The notes under the pieces were generated by a model. It had not been told where the DNA came from. It saw only the letters and a program-made list of their open reading frames with translations, and did no database searches. The position numbers were made by a program, and so were the translations under genes. 64,000 bases of DNA from positions 203,501 through 267,500 of the forward strand of contig BROG01000525.1 in assembly GCA_030159075.1 (NCBI GenBank), read 5' to 3'. The first letter of the stretch is position 1; the number at the start of each line of letters is the position of its first letter. This document shows positions 63,565 through 64,000 of this stretch, one piece after another. The stretch comes from Atrina japonica. Its lineage: Eukaryota; Mollusca; Bivalvia; Pterioida; Pinnidae.

Positions 63565-64000
63565 TTTCTTCCCACCAGGATATAGTGATATGTCATATTA
63601 CCAGGGTATTTAGATATGTCATCTCACAGGTATAGTTATGTTTAAACTCTGCAGGGTATTAATATGTCATCCCGACAGGGTAATGATGTATCTTTTCAAC
63701 AGGATAGTTATGTATCATCTCACCTTGGTTGTAATGTGTCATCTCACCAGGATAGATATGTGTCATGTCACCAGGGTACTTATGTTTCATTTCACCAGTG
63801 CAGTTATCCAGGGTAGTTATAAGTGTCATCTTTCCATGGTAGTTATGTGTCATCTCACTAGTGTGGTTATGTGTCATCTTACCAGGGTAGTTATGTGCCA
63901 TCTTACCATGGTAGTTTTGTGTCATCTCACTAGTGTGTTTATGTTTCATCTTACCAGGGTAGTTATGTGTCATTTCACTAGTGTGGTTATGTGTCACACT
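63565..64000 (+). repeat. 24-bp minisatellite, second block, runs off the window
   Basis: About 18 more diverged units of gtagttatgtgtcatctcac plus cagg, with variants such as ttaccatggtagtt. The array continues past position 64000. Confidence 0.9.

Overview
This is an AT-rich, intron-bearing animal locus. The best guess for its source is a bivalve mollusc. That rests on repeat families I know from bivalve genomes (a tRNA-derived SINE, a dispersed repeat encoding a CGLTAGVTGRQG-like string, foldback MITEs) and on an opsin-like GPCR. No database search was possible, so the organism call is an inference.

The one complete gene is NSF, the vesicle-fusing AAA+ ATPase. It lies on the + strand from the ATG at 17298 to the TGA at 43000. 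I rebuilt it exon by exon: 21 coding exons, all introns GT-AG, all phases compatible, 2226 nt in total, encoding 741 residues (human NSF has 744). The numbering matches mammalian NSF at Lys266, Glu329, Asn374, Arg385, Arg388, Lys549 and Asp604. Its introns are heavily loaded with minisatellites (introns 7, 11, 12, 13 and 16) and with foldback or TIR elements (introns 1, 8, 14 and 20). Introns 2, 3, 5, 6, 9, 10, 15, 17 and 18 show nothing I could name beyond low-complexity sequence and faint dispersed-repeat similarity.

Region by region: 1-5.4 kb holds a 5'-terminal opsin-like gene on the - strand (exon 1 at 2340-2963, probable exon 2 at 1939-2097), an inverted, frame-broken partial copy of its first exon (3679-3889), and several dispersed repeats. 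6.1-10.1 kb holds a third copy of the 430-bp dispersed repeat, a 35/70-bp tandem array, a hairpin element and a 54-bp minisatellite. 10.2-11.2 kb holds a decayed non-LTR retrotransposon. 11.4-16.1 kb is a 4.7-kb satellite with higher-order repeats, interrupted by a full-length SINE with target-site duplications. 17-43 kb is NSF. 43-64 kb is gene-poor: a G-run cluster downstream of NSF, a 69-bp minisatellite, nested TIR elements, a roughly 520-bp foldback, microsatellites, and a 24-bp array that continues past the window end.

NSF and the opsin-like gene are on opposite strands about 14 kb apart, and nothing suggests shared function. Apart from the two genes, the notable content is repeat biology: an array made of copies of a splice-donor junction, and a dispersed element that has one core unit at 5.2 kb but about 35 units inside NSF intron 13.
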